The notes under the pieces are model-generated. The model was not told the DNA's origin, did not search any database, and worked only from the letters and a program-made list of their open reading frames with translations. A stretch of DNA of 64,000 nt from JAGVSR01 sp963778225. Lineage in GTDB: Bacteria; Pseudomonadota; Alphaproteobacteria; Rhizobiales; Hyphomicrobiaceae. The stretch covers positions 32,335 through 96,334 of the forward strand of contig CAVZTR010000003.1 in the NCBI GenBank assembly GCA_963778225.1, written 5' to 3'. Positions 63,493 through 64,000 of this stretch are shown here, in pieces (positions within the stretch are counted from its first letter, which is position 1; every line of letters starts with the position of its first letter). The position numbers were made by a program, and so were the translations under genes.

Positions 63493-64000
63493 TCAGCTCT
63501 GGCTCCAGCTTAATGTCAGCTTGTCAATTCTGCCGGTGAACTTGAACGGCGAATTATAGCGATATTCCAGCAGAGCAATCCCGGTGCGGGTGTCCTGGCC
63601 GACATCGAAGGTTTCGTCTTCAGGGAACGTGATTGAAGTCCCGTGTTCAATCGAGTTTCTCGCCACTTCCTTGCCGTCCACGTACAGAACGCCCGTCCCG
63701 GCTTTGCCCAAACCAGGCTCGTCAGGTTTGAAGTCGAAAACGATGGTGTGCTTGCCGGCTTGGAGTTCCGGCCCCTCCCAAATCGTGCGCTTGAGGTCGA
63801 GAAGGTTATAGAGGAAGACGACCTTGCCCCGGCCCACACCGAAATGCCCTCGCTCAGAAACAAGCCGTAGCCACCAAAGCGCCCGCCCTCGGTAACGATC
63901 ATGCCCTCCGCACCGCCCATGGGAATCTCGACCTCGGCCGTGATGGTGTAGGCCTTGTTGAGAATGTTCGGTGCGGCGCTCTTGGGCACACCGCTCAGCT
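63493..64000 (-). CDS. Sulfatase C-terminal part (partial, one frameshift)
   Basis: The gene enters from beyond 64000. The visible part is the C-terminal beta domain of bacterial arylsulfatases: GGAEGMIVTEGGRFGGYGLF, then, in another frame, KVVFLYNLLDLKRTIWEGPE, GKHTIVFDFKPDEPGLGKAG, VLYVDGKEVARNSIEHGT and RYNSPFKFTGRIDKLTL. The frame changes near 63835-63850, by one base fewer or two more, the opposite sign to the other breaks in this window. The catalytic CxPSR region lies outside the window. Confidence 0.7.
   Translation of the reverse strand, partial: AERCAQERRTEHSQQGLHHHGRGRDSHGRCGGHDRYRGRALWWLRLVSERGHFGVGRGKVVFLYNLLDLKRTIWEGPELQAGKHTIVFDFKPDEPGLGKAGTGVLYVDGKEVARNSIEHGTSITFPEDETFDVGQDTRTGIALLEYRYNSPFKFTGRIDKLTLSWSQS

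Overview
The window looks like part of the chromosome of a GC-rich alphaproteobacterium of the order Hyphomicrobiales (Hyphomicrobium-like). This rests on gene order and family membership: dnaX-ybaB-DUF2585-recR, def-fmt-truA, lspA followed by two M16 peptidases, rluD-rpoH, an HWE-type histidine kinase, an NdvA-like exporter, UPF0314, and GGAAC-type stress promoters. No genus-specific marker was tested, so the genus is an inference.

Layout. 1-9.7 kb: a thioredoxin-reductase-like flavoprotein, a large HWE hybrid sensor kinase, then DNA maintenance genes (LigC-like ligase, rnhB, ligD). 9.8-19.0 kb: two diverging transcription units encoding a multihaem electron-transfer module. One unit holds a 2Fe-2S/FAD reductase, a tetrahaem c554-type cytochrome, a membrane cytochrome-b-like protein and a membrane-anchored cytochrome with ten CxxCH motifs. 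The other holds a secreted pentahaem cytochrome and an outer-membrane barrel protein. 19.0-21.8 kb: two YceI proteins around a cytochrome b561, and a glycine-rich secreted protein. 21.9-30.3 kb: NdvA-like ABC exporter, single-domain response regulator, methyltransferase, a MCDYSL-family protein and sbcDC. 30.3-39.6 kb: truA, fmt, def, a glycosyltransferase, a MATE transporter, recR, UPF0314, ybaB, dnaX and the SRP RNA gene. 39.8-45.3 kb: lspA, a lipoprotein, two M16 peptidases, a candidate small RNA, lipA and tRNA-Ser. 45.5-52.4 kb: small secreted proteins and lipoproteins, a GST, a quinone oxidoreductase, a doubled DedA protein, an unusually basic 52-residue protein and gatB. 52.5-64 kb: a secreted protein, uvrC, DUF2878, moaD/moaE, a cell-wall amidase, rpoH, rluD, tRNA-Glu with an integrase fragment beside it, and a sulfatase fragment cut by the window end.

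How it fits together. Most of the window is housekeeping (DNA repair, tRNA and protein N-terminus processing, lipoate, molybdopterin, envelope). The accessory highlight is the six-gene cytochrome/barrel module, which could link cytosolic NAD(P)H or the quinone pool to acceptors at or beyond the outer membrane; its substrate is not visible from sequence.

Data caution. ligD, the ten-haem cytochrome (twice), sbcC (three times) and tRNA-Glu each look interrupted by one surplus base, and the sulfatase fragment by a shift of the other sign. This suggests residual indel errors in the assembly rather than many independent pseudogenes, and it affects how those entries should be read.
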